Source of the DNA: Desulfobacteraceae bacterium 4572_19
GTDB lineage: Bacteria > Desulfobacterota > Desulfobacteria > Desulfobacterales > NBLS01
Assembly: GCA_002084385.1 (NCBI GenBank)
Contig: NBLS01000045.1
Location: 1 to 6,767 of the forward strand
Length of the DNA: 6,767 nt
Reading direction: 5' to 3'
The notes beneath the pieces were generated by a model that searched no databases, was not told the origin of the DNA, and saw nothing but the letters and a program-made list of their open reading frames with translations. Below are positions 5,684 to 6,767 of this stretch, in pieces; positions within the stretch are counted from its first letter, which is position 1; each line of letters begins with the position of its first letter. The translations under genes and the position numbers were made by a program.

Positions 5684-6767
5684 ATGAACACAGTATTGAA
5701 GTTACTTTCCCTGTGATGCAGAAAATACCGGATATATTACGCCATGATGATTTTAAAGTTACAGTTACAATACTTCGGCCTGTTAAAAAAAATAGTAAAA
5801 ACAGAATTATAAATATTCAGGCCGGTGATACAACAAATAAAAATTATTCCATTGCTATGGATATTGGTACAACAACTGTATTTGGCCAATTAATAGACCT
5901 TATAACAGGTGAAACCCTTGCCGAGTATGGGGATTTTAATGGTCAAATCAGTTATGGTGAAGATGTAATCAGTCGAATTATGTACACTGAAAAAGGAGAT
6001 GGATTATCAGTATTACAAGAAGTTGTGATCAGTACTATCAATAAAATAGTTAATAGAATTATTAAAAAAGCGAAAGTGGATCCTGAAAATATTTCAACCA
6101 TTACTTTTGCCGGCAACACAACTATGACACAGCTTCTACTTGCAATAAATCCAAAATATATAAGACGTGCTCCTTACGTTCCGGCATCTACTTTTTATCC
6201 TCCTATTCGTGTAAAAGATCTGGGGATAGAATTAGGCTCCCATGTGCGGGCATTAATATACCCTCAAATTTCAAGTTATGTTGGCGGAGATATTGTATCT
6301 GGAGTTATGGGTTCAGGAATGTATCGCTCTGATAAACTTACACTTTTTATAGATATTGGCACTAACGCTGAAATAGTTATAGGAAACAAAGACTGGATGG
6401 CATGTGCCGCATGCAGTGCAGGGCCTGCTTTTGAAGGCGGTGGTATAGAGTTTGGTATGCGTGCATCAAAAGGAGCCATAGAAGATTTTTCCATATCTCC
6501 TCTTACTTTTGAACCGATAAATATTACCATTGGTAATGAAAAAGCAAAGGGGATTTGCGGATCGGGACTTATAATTACAGTTGCCTCACTTTTTGAAACA
6601 GGTGTAATAAATAATACCGGAAAATTTAACAGGGAGTTAGAAACCAAAAGGATTAGGGAAAGAGCCGGGATATACGAATATGTTCTTGCATGGAAAGATG
6701 AAACCCAGATAGATCGGGATATTGTTCTGACCGAAATTGATATTGAAAATTTAATCCGGGCAAAAGG
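5659..6767 (+). CDS. ASKHA ATPase part of RACE (DUF4445) protein, partial at both ends
   Basis: This is the continuation of the ferredoxin-like ORF in the -1 frame, open from 5659 to the window edge with no stop. It has no start of its own. The first in-frame ATG (5716) lacks a ribosome binding site. ATPase signatures of the acetate-kinase/Hsp70/actin fold are clear: AMDIGTTTVFGQL (about 5851-5892), FAGNTTMTQLL (about 6106-6141), the second phosphate loop FIDIGTNAEIVI (about 6346-6390) and CSAGPAFEGGGIEFGM (about 6412-6456), then GICGSG and the family-typical ending IENLIRAK. The role is ATP-dependent reactivation of a corrinoid protein, as for CoFeSP in RACo or methyltransferases in RamA. 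The partner is not visible here. The C-terminal part lies outside the window. The open frame of about 370 codons shows that decay, if any, is recent. Confidence 0.88.

Noticed and set aside
6276..6647. Minus-strand open frame of 123 codons
   Set aside because: It lies wholly antisense to the clear ASKHA ATPase coding sequence, has low-complexity composition and no start signals. It is a shadow frame.
1..6767. CRISPR array, tRNA or rRNA genes, complete insertion sequence
   Set aside because: I saw no regularly spaced repeats, no tRNA cloverleaf with a TTCRA-type arm, no rRNA-like sequence and no transposase reading frame.

Overview
The window is AT-rich bacterial chromosome and most of it is one minus-strand gene cluster. 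Order of transcription is hisI, hisG, a 55-codon ORF, a class I/II aminotransferase, engB, era and a small HNH protein. Spacings are short or overlapping, so I read them as one operon. To the right of hisI the strand switches. The plus strand carries a ribbon-helix-helix antitoxin gene and then a [2Fe-2S]/ASKHA corrinoid-activation (RACE, DUF4445) gene that runs off the right edge. The gene set and AT-rich style suggest an anaerobe of the Desulfobacterota or a relative. That is inference, because no rRNA or other phylogenetic marker is present.

Left part (1-2122): HNH protein, Era and EngB, two of them GTPases of ribosome assembly. Two non-coding stretches here hold copies of the same repeat. 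One near-palindrome of about 108 bp with a 3' extension lies between engB and era (1400-1539). A second, partly preserved copy lies downstream of the HNH gene (27-108). The repeat runs into engB and encodes its last residues and stop codon.

Middle (2112-4873): the aminotransferase has an unusual low-complexity insertion. Just upstream of it is a 55-residue ORF with a strong ribosome binding site. HisG (long form) and HisI are the first and third-step enzymes of histidine synthesis. 4874-4990 is the divergent promoter region.

Right part (4991-6767): a MazE-like antitoxin gene is followed, with a 14-nt overlap, by the first 14 codons of a MazF/PemK-like toxin that then stops, so the toxin has been lost. 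The RACE gene follows but is interrupted by a -1-type frame change near 5680. It is either a pseudogene or a sequence error.

No tRNA, rRNA, CRISPR array or transposase gene was seen. The least explained items are the palindromic repeat, the 55-residue ORF with an antitoxin-like tail, and the decayed toxin-antitoxin locus.
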